Source: Saccharofermentans sp. (GTDB lineage Bacteria; Bacillota; Clostridia; Saccharofermentanales; Saccharofermentanaceae). From it: 64,000 bases of DNA. Where the stretch lies: positions 34,332 through 98,331 of the forward strand of contig JAIKVV010000081.1 of NCBI GenBank assembly GCA_024685385.1, given 5' to 3'. The position numbers were made by a program, and so were the translations under genes. Below, piece after piece: positions 27,317 to 35,276 of the stretch (position 1 is the first letter of the stretch; every line of letters starts with the position of its first letter). The notes below the pieces were generated by a model, which was not told the DNA's origin, made no database searches, and saw only the letters and a list, made by a program, of their open reading frames with translations.

Positions 27317-28147
27317 TTATCTGCCGATCAGGTCTTTATAAATGTCATTCTTGGATCTGCCCGTCACAATCGACAGAGCCTTGGCAACATCCTTCATGGA
27401 AAGGCCGGACTTGATGAGGTGTTCTTTGAGTTCTTCAGTCTTCTCTTCCGTGATGATGCCGTCCGTTTCCTTTGATGCTGTCTTGCCTTCTATCACTACA
27501 ACGAACTCACCCTTGGGCGGATTCTTCTCGAAGTAATCCTTGGCATCTTCTGTGTTAAGTCTGATAACTTCCTCGTATTTCTTGGTAAGCTCCCTGCAGA
27601 AAGATACCTTTCTTCCTGCAAAGCCTGTCTTGCCTATGTCCTCACAGAGCTTTACTATCCTGTGCGGCGCTTCGTAAAGGATGATCGTATCTTCAGACTT
27701 TGCCAATGTGCTTAATCTGTCCGTCCTTGCTGCACCTGCTGACGGAAGGAATCCTTCGAAATGGATGAACCTCGCATCGATACCCGATATGGCTGCTGCA
27801 GTCATGGCAGCGGTAGGGCCCGGTATACATGTTACTTCAAATCCGTTCTCTGCTGCTATTGTCACAAGGTCTTCACCCGGGTCTGAAATAACAGGCATGC
27901 CCGCATCGGAAACCTGGACGACATTGAGTTCCTTGGAAAGGAGATCGGTCACCATATCTTTCCTGGATGCTTTGTTGTGTTCGTGGTAGGAGATGAGCTT
28001 CTTGCCCTCTATGCCTAGGTTATTAAGGAGGATACCGGTGACTCTGGTATCTTCGCAAAGGATGACGTCAGATAACTTCAGGGTCTCGACCGCCCTCGGT
28101 GACATGTCGGCCATATTGCCTATCGGTGTTCCGACTAGATAAAGCAA
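27317..28147 (-). CDS. rsmI: 16S rRNA (cytidine1402-2'-O)-methyltransferase
   Basis: RsmI methylates the ribose of C1402 in the decoding centre with SAM. The 276 residues start LYLVGTPIGNMADMSPRA and contain LCEDTRVTGILLN, VVQVSDAGMPVISDPGE and IPGPTAAMTAAAISG, all hallmarks of this tetrapyrrole-methylase-fold enzyme. The start is a TTG at 28147 inside the last codons of the trmN6-like gene, 8 bases after GGAG, so the two overlap by 13 bases. Confidence 0.96.
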   Translation of the reverse strand: MLYLVGTPIGNMADMSPRAVETLKLSDVILCEDTRVTGILLNNLGIEGKKLISYHEHNKASRKDMVTDLLSKELNVVQVSDAGMPVISDPGEDLVTIAAENGFEVTCIPGPTAAMTAAAISGIDARFIHFEGFLPSAGAARTDRLSTLAKSEDTIILYEAPHRIVKLCEDIGKTGFAGRKVSFCRELTKKYEEVIRLNTEDAKDYFEKNPPKGEFVVVIEGKTASKETDGIITEEKTEELKEHLIKSGLSMKDVAKALSIVTGRSKNDIYKDLIGR

Positions 28148-28893
28148 TCCTTATGCTCCTCCTCGTAGATCTCGTGCATCCTGTCCTTGTCGTCAAGATA
28201 AAGGGCCGGCAGGATCTTAGTTTCCTCGTTGACGCGCCTTCTGCCAGCCATCAGGACGATCCTCGCATCCTTCTTGTGGTTCGGGAATACCGGCATCAGT
28301 CTCGATACGTTTATTCCCGCATCTTGGAAACTACTAGACATTTTACCCGAAAATGCCGAATCAATCACTACCGCATATATTCCGGTCGAAGGGATGAGCC
28401 TTGAAGCAGCCGCTTTGGCAAATACCGTATATGTATCTTCCGAGCCCTGCCTTGCGTTGTTTCTCCTTGCATCGGATGAAGCTTCGCCAGACCCTTCGGT
28501 AAAGTAAGGAGGATTTGCGAAAACGATATCGTACTGACTGTTTCTTATAGCATCAGGCATCTTGTTAATGTCTGCGCAATACGCCGTGACCTTGTCAGTG
28601 AGTTTGTTCTCTCCGATGTTTTTCTGAAGGATCTCACAGGAAATAGGATCTATCTCGACAAGATCCATCCTGTAATCTATATGCTGCTCTTCGAGCCTTG
28701 CCGCAAGACAGATAGCGGCACCGCCACAGCCGGAGCCTAATTCCAAAAAGCGGACAGGACCTTTTCGCGGGATAAGAGCCATCGTGAACCAGGCGAGAAG
28801 AACGCTGTCCGTGCCAAATCTGAAGCCCGTCTTGTTCTGATACAACACGAACCCTTGGCGGCCCAGGTCTTCCCTTGTGAGTTCACCCGTCAT
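28135..28893 (-). CDS. trmN6: tRNA1(Val) (adenine37-N6)-methyltransferase-like protein
   Basis: A SAM-dependent N6-adenine methyltransferase of the TrmN6/YfiC family. It opens with FVLYQNKTGFRFGTDSVLLAWF, has the SAM motif FLELGSGCGGAAICLA and the catalytic NPPY in DIVFANPPYFTEG near residue 135. Length 252 is normal. In E. coli the enzyme modifies A37 of tRNA-Val; the Firmicutes orthologues are inferred to do similar work. Start overlaps the antiporter stop (ATGA) and it is next to rsmI, a frequent pairing. Confidence 0.9.
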   Translation of the reverse strand: MTGELTREDLGRQGFVLYQNKTGFRFGTDSVLLAWFTMALIPRKGPVRFLELGSGCGGAAICLAARLEEQHIDYRMDLVEIDPISCEILQKNIGENKLTDKVTAYCADINKMPDAIRNSQYDIVFANPPYFTEGSGEASSDARRNNARQGSEDTYTVFAKAAASRLIPSTGIYAVVIDSAFSGKMSSSFQDAGINVSRLMPVFPNHKKDARIVLMAGRRRVNEETKILPALYLDDKDRMHEIYEEEHKDCFI

Positions 28894-30083
28894 GTCGATA
28901 CTGTCTCCGGCTTTTTGTCCTTATAGAGGATCTTCAGGAATATGGGTGTAAGTACTGAACTTATAACGATGAGAAGGATGACGCTCGTAAAGAATGCGGG
29001 GTTCAGCATTCCGAAAGCCAGACCCTTCTGGGCAACGATCAGGGCAATCTCGCCGCGGGTCATCATGCCGACACCGATCTTGAGTGAATCCCTGTTGGAA
29101 TATTTCATCATCTTGGAGATGAAGCCGCAGCCGATGACCTTGGCGAGCATTCCGACGAAAACGAATGCGAGCGAAAATACGATTATGCTCGTGTCTATCT
29201 GCGTGAGGTCGGTCTTAAGTCCGATCGAGCAGAAGAATACGGGTCCGAATATCATGTAGGAATTGACGTCCATCTTGCGGTTGATATAATCAGAGTCCTT
29301 GAGCGAACAGAGTATAACGCCCGCACAGAATGCGCCGGTGATATCCGCAACGCCGAAAACGGCATCTGCTATGTAGGACATTCCGAAAGCAAGTGCGAGT
29401 CCTAAGATCGGGATCCTTCTTGTGTGAGGATACTTCTTGTCGAAGAGCTTGAAGAGCCTGAATATGATGTATCCCATTCCCGCAGCAAATACGAAGAAGA
29501 GGACTGTCTTCAGCAATACGATGAGCGGCTGGACTTCAGGATCCTTAAATCCGATGACAAGGGTCAGGACCAGGATGCCGATGACATCATCGATTATGGC
29601 AGCGCTTAAGACCGTGGTCGCGACCTCATCCTTGATCTTGCCCAGATCTTTTAAGGTCTGGGCCGTAATGCTGACAGATGTGGCAGTCAGGATCGTTCCG
29701 GTAAATATGGCCTTATAGAATTTGTCACTCCCTATACCCGCTGTTCCGAAGAAAGCGACATAGATGACAGTACCGAAGATAAGAGGAACAAATACGCCGA
29801 ACAAGGCGATCATGGTGGACTTGAGACCTGTCTTCTTGAGCTGTCTCAAGTTCGTGGAAAGTCCGGAAGAAAACATCAGCATTATTACGCCGATCTCGGC
29901 CATAGCTGAAAGATAGTCCGAATTCTGAACGAGGTTAAGGACCGAGGGGCCGAGGATGAGACCTGCTATGATCTCGCCTGCAACATCAGGAACCTTGCAT
30001 TTTCGAGCAAGAAGACCGAACGCCTTCGCGAAGATCGTGATAATACAAAGATCCCTGATTACCGTACTTGTATCGAATTCCAT
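28890..30083 (-). CDS. CPA2-family cation:proton antiporter
   Basis: A 397-residue membrane antiporter of the CPA2/KefB type with about twelve helices. VPDVAGEIIAGLILGPSVLN and the later AAIIDDVIGILVL (with the ion-binding D-D pair) are typical. There is no C-terminal RCK/TrkA nucleotide-binding domain, so gating by NAD or thiols seen in Kef systems is not expected. It probably exchanges Na+ or K+ for protons. It follows the ybaK gene. Confidence 0.92.
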   Translation of the reverse strand: MEFDTSTVIRDLCIITIFAKAFGLLARKCKVPDVAGEIIAGLILGPSVLNLVQNSDYLSAMAEIGVIMLMFSSGLSTNLRQLKKTGLKSTMIALFGVFVPLIFGTVIYVAFFGTAGIGSDKFYKAIFTGTILTATSVSITAQTLKDLGKIKDEVATTVLSAAIIDDVIGILVLTLVIGFKDPEVQPLIVLLKTVLFFVFAAGMGYIIFRLFKLFDKKYPHTRRIPILGLALAFGMSYIADAVFGVADITGAFCAGVILCSLKDSDYINRKMDVNSYMIFGPVFFCSIGLKTDLTQIDTSIIVFSLAFVFVGMLAKVIGCGFISKMMKYSNRDSLKIGVGMMTRGEIALIVAQKGLAFGMLNPAFFTSVILLIVISSVLTPIFLKILYKDKKPETVST

Positions 30084-30110
30084 TACAATCGCCTCTATAT
30101 CCTCAAAATG

Positions 30111-30590
30111 TTATGCAGTAATATCGCAAACGGATGCATCCGTTACCTTGACGAGATCTTCTGCCTTGAGCCTGATCTGAAGGCCCCTCATGCCGCCGCT
30201 GACGGATACAGTGTCCACCAGCAGGATCATCTCGTCGAATATGGTCTTGAACTTCTTTTTCATTCCGACGGGAGAACAGCCGCCTCTGATATAACCCGTT
30301 ATAGCCAGGAGGTCCTTGACGGGGATCATCTCAACCCTCTTCTCTCCTGCAGCCTTGGCTGCTTTCTTCATGTCGACCGAGGAATCGACCGACAGGCAGA
30401 AGACATAGTAAGCACCTGAATCACCCTTGGCTACCAGGGTCTTGAAGACCTCTTCGTAGGGGAGGTTCAAAAACTCTGCGACGTGATGACCGTCAAGGTC
30501 GTTCTCATCGTATTCGTACTCAACAGCCTCATAATCGACATGGGCTGAATCGAGCATTCTCATAGCGTTTGTCTTCTTGATTCCGGACAC
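30111..30590 (-). CDS. ybaK: Cys-tRNA(Pro)/Cys-tRNA(Cys) deacylase, YbaK/EbsC family
   Basis: A trans-editing hydrolase that clears mischarged Cys-tRNA(Pro). The protein has KKTNAMRMLDSAHVDYEAVEY at the start, VFKTLVAKGDSGAYYVFCLS with the catalytic Lys, and GYIRGGCSPVGMKKKF, the GxxSPxG element. I set the start at the GTG at 30590, 7 bases after GCGGAGG; the ATG at 30623 lies upstream of that site and would add eleven unconserved residues. Length 159 is normal. First gene of the operon that continues through the antiporter to the aldo/keto reductase. Confidence 0.93.
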   Translation of the reverse strand: MSGIKKTNAMRMLDSAHVDYEAVEYEYDENDLDGHHVAEFLNLPYEEVFKTLVAKGDSGAYYVFCLSVDSSVDMKKAAKAAGEKRVEMIPVKDLLAITGYIRGGCSPVGMKKKFKTIFDEMILLVDTVSVSGGMRGLQIRLKAEDLVKVTDASVCDITA

Positions 30591-30685
30591 TTTTATTCCT
30601 CCGCTTCTTATCTCCCGACACATTATACTTCATTCATGATATTATTGTTTTTGTCAAATAAAACAAATAAACAGAGGTATCGGCC

Positions 30686-31477
30686 ATGTTAAGGAATGAA
30701 TATCCCGAACACGACATCAATAAAGTCTTCGATTACATGGAAACTGTCATCGAAGGAGGCGGCGTCCACGATGACACAAAGGAAGAATTCTTCCTCATAA
30801 ACAAGCTCTTTGCGAGCCTCCCGCCCGAAGCAGTCGAATACGGCATGATGTTCCTGCACGGAGAGCGCAACCTGCCCAAATCCACCGAAGACCTGATGCC
30901 TCTATATATCCGCTTTGTAAATCTCCTTGAATATCTCGAAAAGATAGATCACTTAAGACAGATCCCCTCCTCCATGTCGACCGAGGAGATCATGGCAAGA
31001 TCCGACATGACATCCAGCCTCGATGAGCACGAGAAGCCTTTCGGCAAGCCCCTTCTGGGATACAAGTTCAACCTTACGGAAGATAAGCCCGTCGAATCTG
31101 CTGAAGAAGGCGAAGATAAGGAAGGCATCCATCTCATGAACTGCGTTGCCCCCGTTATCAAGTGTGCTGACCCTCTTGCGACTTCCCTCTTCTACGAGAA
31201 GAATCTGGGATTCAAGGCTGCTCACCTGGACGACGAGACCATGCCCCACATAAGACTTACACGTGATAATGCGATACTGATACTTGCTGAAGACCCGATC
31301 TACGACTACTATGTCTATGCATCCGAGCCCATGCTCCTCTACTATGAGATCAAGGACAAGGTCAAGATCTTAAAGCCTCTGGAAGAGGCCGGCAAGAAAT
31401 CCGGTACCAACAGGGAATTCGTTTTCGAGGACAATAACGGCCTTAAGTACTGTGTGTCCCAGAACCTGGAGATATAA
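30686..31477 (+). CDS. Two-domain protein with C-terminal VOC/glyoxalase-like domain
   Basis: A 263-residue protein on the plus strand. Residues 1-120 are mostly helical and acidic and are not recognised. Residues 150-263 look like one VOC/glyoxalase-bleomycin-resistance module: APVIKCADPLATSLFYEKNLGF, HIRLTRDNAILILAE and the end FVFEDNNGLKYCVSQN. Metal ligands of glyoxalase I are not all evident, so this may be a binding rather than catalytic domain. It is alone on its strand between two minus-strand operons. Confidence 0.72.
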   Translation: MLRNEYPEHDINKVFDYMETVIEGGGVHDDTKEEFFLINKLFASLPPEAVEYGMMFLHGERNLPKSTEDLMPLYIRFVNLLEYLEKIDHLRQIPSSMSTEEIMARSDMTSSLDEHEKPFGKPLLGYKFNLTEDKPVESAEEGEDKEGIHLMNCVAPVIKCADPLATSLFYEKNLGFKAAHLDDETMPHIRLTRDNAILILAEDPIYDYYVYASEPMLLYYEIKDKVKILKPLEEAGKKSGTNREFVFEDNNGLKYCVSQNLEI

Positions 31478-31481
31478 GGTC

Positions 31482-31682
31482 CTATTTGATCTTTACTTCG
31501 ACCGTTGCCTTCTCAAGGACGGATCTTTTCATATCTACCGTGTGCCCGCACTTTGTGCACCTGAGCCTGCACTCGGCGCCCGCGAGCAAAATCTCCCATT
31601 CAAAGCTGCCGCAGGGGTGGCCCTTTTTCATCCTGACTATGTCGCCTTCTTTGTAATCGTAAAGGAAAAACTTGCCGGGCAT
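31482..31682 (-). CDS. DUF951 family small zinc-ribbon-like protein
   Basis: A 66-residue protein with the DUF951 pattern: EGDIVRMKKGHPCGSFEWEI and CRLRCTKCGHTVDMKRSVLEK. Three or four Cys (HPCG, CxxC) may bind zinc. The function of this widely conserved Firmicutes family is unknown. It starts one base after the prmC stop, with GGGAG 8 bases before the ATG. Confidence 0.93.
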   Translation of the reverse strand: MPGKFFLYDYKEGDIVRMKKGHPCGSFEWEILLAGAECRLRCTKCGHTVDMKRSVLEKATVEVKIK

Positions 31683-31683
31683 G

Positions 31684-32562
31684 TCATGTTCTCCCGTATG
31701 TGACTCTGTCGTTGCCGGACAGATCCTTGACGGTATTTACGTCCTTAAGACCGCAGTCTTCAAAGATCTTCCTTATGGCATCCCCCTGCCTGTAACCGTG
31801 CTCTGCTATAAGCATGCCGCCTTCTTTCAAGGCTTTCTTCGCAAATTCCGCAAGAGGCTTATAGAATTTGAGACCGTCAGGTCCCGCTTCAAGCGCCATC
31901 TCGGGTTCATAGAGCTTTATCTTGTCTTCAAGTTCGGCATATTCATCTGTCGTAACATAAGGCGGATTTGCAGTAATGAGATCAAGTCCCGTCCAGGGCA
32001 CATCTTCCGATGTAATATCCGTCTTGATGACATCTATATCGGCTTTGCATATCTCTGAATTCTTATTTGCGAAAAACAGAGCCTCTTCAGAAAGATCCCC
32101 CAGATGGACAGTCGTATCTATGCCGTGCGCTTTAAGTTCATTTGCAAGCGAGATGCCTATGCAGCCCGTGCCGCAGCAGACATCAGCAAACTCTATTTTG
32201 TCTGATATAACGGGCTTTATATCCTTATATGCATCCTGAGGCATATCCAATGCTCCGCAGAATGCGAGAGCAGTCTCAACAACAGTCTCGGAGTCTGATC
32301 TCGGGATCAGGGCGCCTACCGATACGTCGTACTTTTCGCGCCAGAAATAAGCCTTGCCCGTTACATACTGGACCGGAGCTCCGGATGCCACCGTGTCCGC
32401 TGCGAGCAGGCACTGCCTTGCCAGATTGGCATCAAGCTCACTGTCTTCTTTGGCACCGGGAAAGAATTCTTCTGCTATCAGAGATGAATCAAAGCGGGCG
32501 TCTTCGACACCCGCTTCGCTTAATACCTGTTCTATCTTGTTTATGAGTTCACCAAACGTCAT
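31684..32562 (-). CDS. prmC: Peptide chain release factor N5-glutamine methyltransferase
   Basis: PrmC methylates the Gln of the GGQ motif in RF1 and RF2. The 292-residue protein has the N-terminal helical domain (MTFGELINKIEQVLSEAG), the SAM motif FADVCCGTGCIGISLA and the catalytic NPPYVTTDEY. The ATG at 32562 is chosen because GGAG and GGAAG lie just before it and it starts the conserved domain; the frame opens 63 bases further up, inside the DUF1385 gene. It overlaps that gene by 14 bases. Confidence 0.96.
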   Translation of the reverse strand: MTFGELINKIEQVLSEAGVEDARFDSSLIAEEFFPGAKEDSELDANLARQCLLAADTVASGAPVQYVTGKAYFWREKYDVSVGALIPRSDSETVVETALAFCGALDMPQDAYKDIKPVISDKIEFADVCCGTGCIGISLANELKAHGIDTTVHLGDLSEEALFFANKNSEICKADIDVIKTDITSEDVPWTGLDLITANPPYVTTDEYAELEDKIKLYEPEMALEAGPDGLKFYKPLAEFAKKALKEGGMLIAEHGYRQGDAIRKIFEDCGLKDVNTVKDLSGNDRVTYGRT

Positions 32563-33643
32563 CTTCCGCATTCTCCGGAATGACTGCCTGGAGCGATGCA
32601 ATCGCAACCTCAACGATCTTCGCATCAGGCTCTGCCGTCGTAAAGTTCTGGAACCATAATCCGGGCTTTGACAGGATCCTGCAGAAAGGATTCTTGTCGT
32701 GCCTGCCGAGGAATCTCAATATCTCGAAAGAGATACTGCAGATGATCGGGATCGCAATAAGTCTGACCAGGATGTTTATGGCCATGTTTCCTTCGCCTAC
32801 GAAGACGCCTATGATGCTGTAGATGATTATCGATATGGCAAGGACAATGAACATGAAAGCAGTTCCGCATCTGGGATGGAGCCTGGGGTACTTGAGAACG
32901 TTCTCGACAGTCAGAGGCTCACCTGCTTCGTAACATGCGATCGTCTTATGCTCTGCACCGTGATATCTCCAGACTCGCTTGATGTCCTTGAGCTTGGATG
33001 CGAAGTAGATATAGAGGATGAAGAGCAGCATTCTTAAGAAGCCTTCGATAAGGTTGAGAAGGACTGTCATCCAGCCTGTAGCATAGATATTCTCATCGAT
33101 GAATCTTGCGATGATGTCAACTATGAGCCTCGGCAAAAGAATGAAGAGGCCTACGCTCAAAAGCATTCCGAAGATCGCAGAAATGGTTACCAGCAGATTG
33201 CTGTGCCTTTCGAAGAAATTATCAAGTGCGGACTTAGGCTTCTCCTGACCATCCTCAGCCTCTTTTCCTTCTTCGGAAAGTTCTGCGGACCTCATCATGG
33301 CACCCGTTCCGGTAACCAGCATCTTGTAGAATCTGATGCATCCTCTTACAAAAGGAACAGTCTCAAAATATGAGACTCTCTCTCCCTGCTTTATCTCTTC
33401 GACATAAATGGATCCGTCGCCCTTACGGACTGCCATGCAGGTCCTCTTGGGGCCTACCATCATGACACCCTCGATCAGGGCCTGTCCGCCAATGGTAGTC
33501 TTCTTGAGACAGGGCTTGCATTCGGACTTATCTTCAGTCTTTTCTTCTTTTTCAACGACTTCGGCTTCGATCTCTTTGAGATCCTTCTCTTCTACCGGGA
33601 TCTCACTAAGCTCATCGATATTCTTTTCGATATTGTCGGACAT
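32549..33643 (-). CDS. DUF1385 family membrane protein
   Basis: A 364-residue protein of the DUF1385 family, often found next to prmC and prfA in Firmicutes. GGQALIEGVMMVGPKRTCMAVRK and YHGAEHKTIACYEAG...HPRCGTAFM are the family signatures. There is an acidic-basic N-terminal stretch (1-45) and about five membrane segments in the second half. Its function is not established. AAGGAG precedes the ATG. Confidence 0.93.
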   Translation of the reverse strand: MSDNIEKNIDELSEIPVEEKDLKEIEAEVVEKEEKTEDKSECKPCLKKTTIGGQALIEGVMMVGPKRTCMAVRKGDGSIYVEEIKQGERVSYFETVPFVRGCIRFYKMLVTGTGAMMRSAELSEEGKEAEDGQEKPKSALDNFFERHSNLLVTISAIFGMLLSVGLFILLPRLIVDIIARFIDENIYATGWMTVLLNLIEGFLRMLLFILYIYFASKLKDIKRVWRYHGAEHKTIACYEAGEPLTVENVLKYPRLHPRCGTAFMFIVLAISIIIYSIIGVFVGEGNMAINILVRLIAIPIICSISFEILRFLGRHDKNPFCRILSKPGLWFQNFTTAEPDAKIVEVAIASLQAVIPENAEDDVW

Positions 33644-33732
33644 GTTGTCTCCTTGTTCTAATGCACATATTTGTTTGATTATAACAAAACAAAAGTGCGT
33701 GTTACATATTATTTGCGTGTCATTTCACCTAT

Positions 33733-33770
33733 GTCTCCATTTAACATCAGATCCGTCTCCAAATGGAGAC
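33733..33770. repeat. GTCTCC inverted repeat cluster
   Basis: GTCTCCATTT (33733-33742) and AAATGGAGAC (33761-33770) are perfect 10-base inverted arms, and a third GTCTCC (33755-33760) makes a second, tighter palindrome GTCTCCAAATGGAGAC at 33755-33770. No T-tract follows in either direction, so it looks like a protein-binding site more than a terminator. Confidence 0.6.
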
Positions 33771-33796
33771 AAAAATGCGTGATTTTGAAGACATTA

Positions 33797-33967
33797 TCAG
33801 TCAGGCTCTATAGCCTTGACCGGGCAGACATAGGTGCAGCTCCCGCAGGAATCGCAAAGATCGGGATCGATCAAATATCCGTTCCGGCTGCGCTTTATGG
33901 CATCTTCCGGACATACAAATTCGCACTTACCGCACTTGATACAGTTGCTTTGAATCTCATAAGCCAT
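33797..33967 (-). CDS. 2[4Fe-4S] ferredoxin
   Basis: A clostridial-type ferredoxin of 56 residues with two CxxCxxCxxxCP clusters: CIKCGKCEFVCP and CDSCGSCTYVCP. It carries low-potential electrons for anaerobic metabolism. The ATG at 33967 with GAAAGGAG before it gives MAYEIQSN, the usual ferredoxin opening; the longer frame from 34048 would add a charged, unconserved 27 residues. A TGGTAAAAT extended -10 lies about 50 bases upstream. The central part between clusters (KRSRNGYLIDPDL) is slightly longer than the classic form. Confidence 0.93.
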   Translation of the reverse strand: MAYEIQSNCIKCGKCEFVCPEDAIKRSRNGYLIDPDLCDSCGSCTYVCPVKAIEPD

Positions 33968-34049
33968 GATCTTTCTCCTTTCATTGCGGAAAACTTCCTC
34001 TTCTCTCTCTGTGATTTTACCATAGATGTCCTGACGGTTTTTTGACAAA

Positions 34050-34075
34050 GAAAAAGACCGTCCCGGAGGACGGTC
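34050..34075 (-). terminator. Intrinsic terminator after the second ferredoxin gene
   Basis: GACCGTCC, loop TCCG, GGACGGTC then TTTTTC on the minus strand: an 8-bp GC-rich stem with a tetraloop and a U-tract, 28 bases after the stop. Confidence 0.93.
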
Positions 34076-34102
34076 TCGATGTTGCAGTTATTAAACCTTC
34101 AA

Positions 34103-34273
34103 TCAGCCTTCTTCGATTGCTGACATAGGGCATGTACCTGCGCAAGCACCACAAGAGATGCAGACATCGGGATCGATGTTGTACTGTGTATCGCCCTGGG
34201 AAATAGCTCCTACGGGGCAACCGTCAGCACAGGAACCGCATGATACACATGCATCAGTAATTACATAAGCCAT
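34103..34273 (-). CDS. 2[4Fe-4S] ferredoxin (second copy)
   Basis: A second 56-residue ferredoxin. Translation from the ATG at 34273 (GGAGG 7 bases upstream) gives MAYVITDACVSCGSCADGCP and later CISCGACAGTCP, again two complete clusters, ending SAIEEG. It has its own promoter (34308-34335) and terminator, so it is a stand-alone gene. It is more acidic and closer to the classic clostridial ferredoxin than its neighbour, so it is likely the main electron carrier. Confidence 0.96.
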   Translation of the reverse strand: MAYVITDACVSCGSCADGCPVGAISQGDTQYNIDPDVCISCGACAGTCPMSAIEEG

Positions 34274-34307
34274 AGTAATTCCTCCTTCTTCCTCTTGGAT
34301 TACACAT

Positions 34308-34335
34308 ATATTATCACCTATCGGACGTTTTTCAA
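34308..34335 (-). promoter_or_regulatory. Promoter of the second ferredoxin gene
   Basis: -35 TTGAAA (34335-34330), 16-base spacer, -10 TAATAT (34313-34308) preceded by TGA. Start codon 35 bases downstream. Confidence 0.6.
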
Positions 34336-34395
34336 CAATATCATAAATGCGCGAAAACTGTGTTAATCCAATACCATAATGCCTTAAGGCGTAAA

Positions 34396-34414
34396 GGAAA
34401 ACGACAAGAGTCGC
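34396..34414 (-). terminator. Weak terminator after ricT
   Basis: On the minus strand GCGAC-TCTT-GTCGT followed by TTTCCTTT, a 5-bp stem 5 bases after the ricT stop. Confidence 0.4.
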
Positions 34415-34418
34415 TTAG

Positions 34419-35276
34419 TTATTCCATATCGTCGTCTTCTTCGATGTGAGTCCTGACATCAGGATTTAAGGGTTCCAGTTCATCCCACTGGTATTCTTCG
34501 AATGAGCTTCCTTCCTCATTCGTAAACTTGATGCGGACCTTCTCGGTAATGTAATTCACATCGGCGACCGTTCCCGGGCCTGCAGGTGTCCTGACCCTTC
34601 TTCCGGACTCGGGCAGACGGCTCCTTGCGTCAGCATAGGCTTCCTTTTCAAACTGGAGGCAGCACATGAGCCTTCCGCAGGCGCCGTTTAATTTGCCGGG
34701 ATTGATGGCAAGTCCCTGTGCTCTTGCAAGGCGCAAGTTTACGGGAGCGAACTTCGTTAAGAAAGTGCTGCAGCAAAGCTGTCTTCCGCAGATGCCAAGG
34801 CCTCCGACATGCTTTGCCTGATCACGGGATCCGATCTGTCTTAACTCGATCCTGGTATGGAACTGGAAAGCCAGATCCTTGACGAGTTCCCTGAAATCGA
34901 CCCTGCCGTCAGCCGTGAAGAAGAAGATGATCTTCTTGCCGTCGAAAGCATAGACTACATCGACCAGATTCATCTCGAGAGCATGCTTTTCGATGAGCTT
35001 GACGCACTCGATATAAGCGTCCTGCTCATCACGGCATTTCTTCTCGTAGCGGACTTTCTCATCTTCCGTTGCAAGCCTTAACACGGGAAGGAGTTTTGTC
35101 TCTTCAGAATCCTTGGTTATCTCCATCTCGTAAGGTTCAACACAGACATGCCCCAGATCCAGTCCGAGATTGGTCTCGACCATTACGGCATCACCTATGG
35201 TCAGGGTCATGTCATCGCATGAGAACCTGTAAGGTTTGCCTGCGTCACGAAAACGTACATTTACTACCTTTGTCAT
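34419..35276 (-). CDS. ricT: RicT/YaaT, PSP1-domain protein of the Y-complex
   Basis: RicT works with RicA and RicF in the Fe-S-containing Y-complex, which helps RNase Y mature mRNAs in Bacillus. The 285-residue protein shows the PSP1 domain: GRVDFRELVKDLA, RIELRQIGSRDQAKHVGG, the cysteine group CGRQLCCSTFL and GACGRLMCCL. The several Cys are the cluster ligands. Its ATG overlaps the holB stop (ATGA), as in many Firmicutes where tmk, holB and ricT are adjacent. Confidence 0.95.
   Translation of the reverse strand: MTKVVNVRFRDAGKPYRFSCDDMTLTIGDAVMVETNLGLDLGHVCVEPYEMEITKDSEETKLLPVLRLATEDEKVRYEKKCRDEQDAYIECVKLIEKHALEMNLVDVVYAFDGKKIIFFFTADGRVDFRELVKDLAFQFHTRIELRQIGSRDQAKHVGGLGICGRQLCCSTFLTKFAPVNLRLARAQGLAINPGKLNGACGRLMCCLQFEKEAYADARSRLPESGRRVRTPAGPGTVADVNYITEKVRIKFTNEEGSSFEEYQWDELEPLNPDVRTHIEEDDDME

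Noticed and set aside
30591..30623. ATG start for ybaK at 30623
   Set aside because: The GCGGAGG site lies downstream of that ATG and 7 bases before the GTG at 30590; the extra eleven residues are not part of the family.
30630..30680. TTGACA at about 30650 as -35 of ybaK
   Set aside because: The only -10 (TATAAT) is 24 bases away, too far for a normal promoter.
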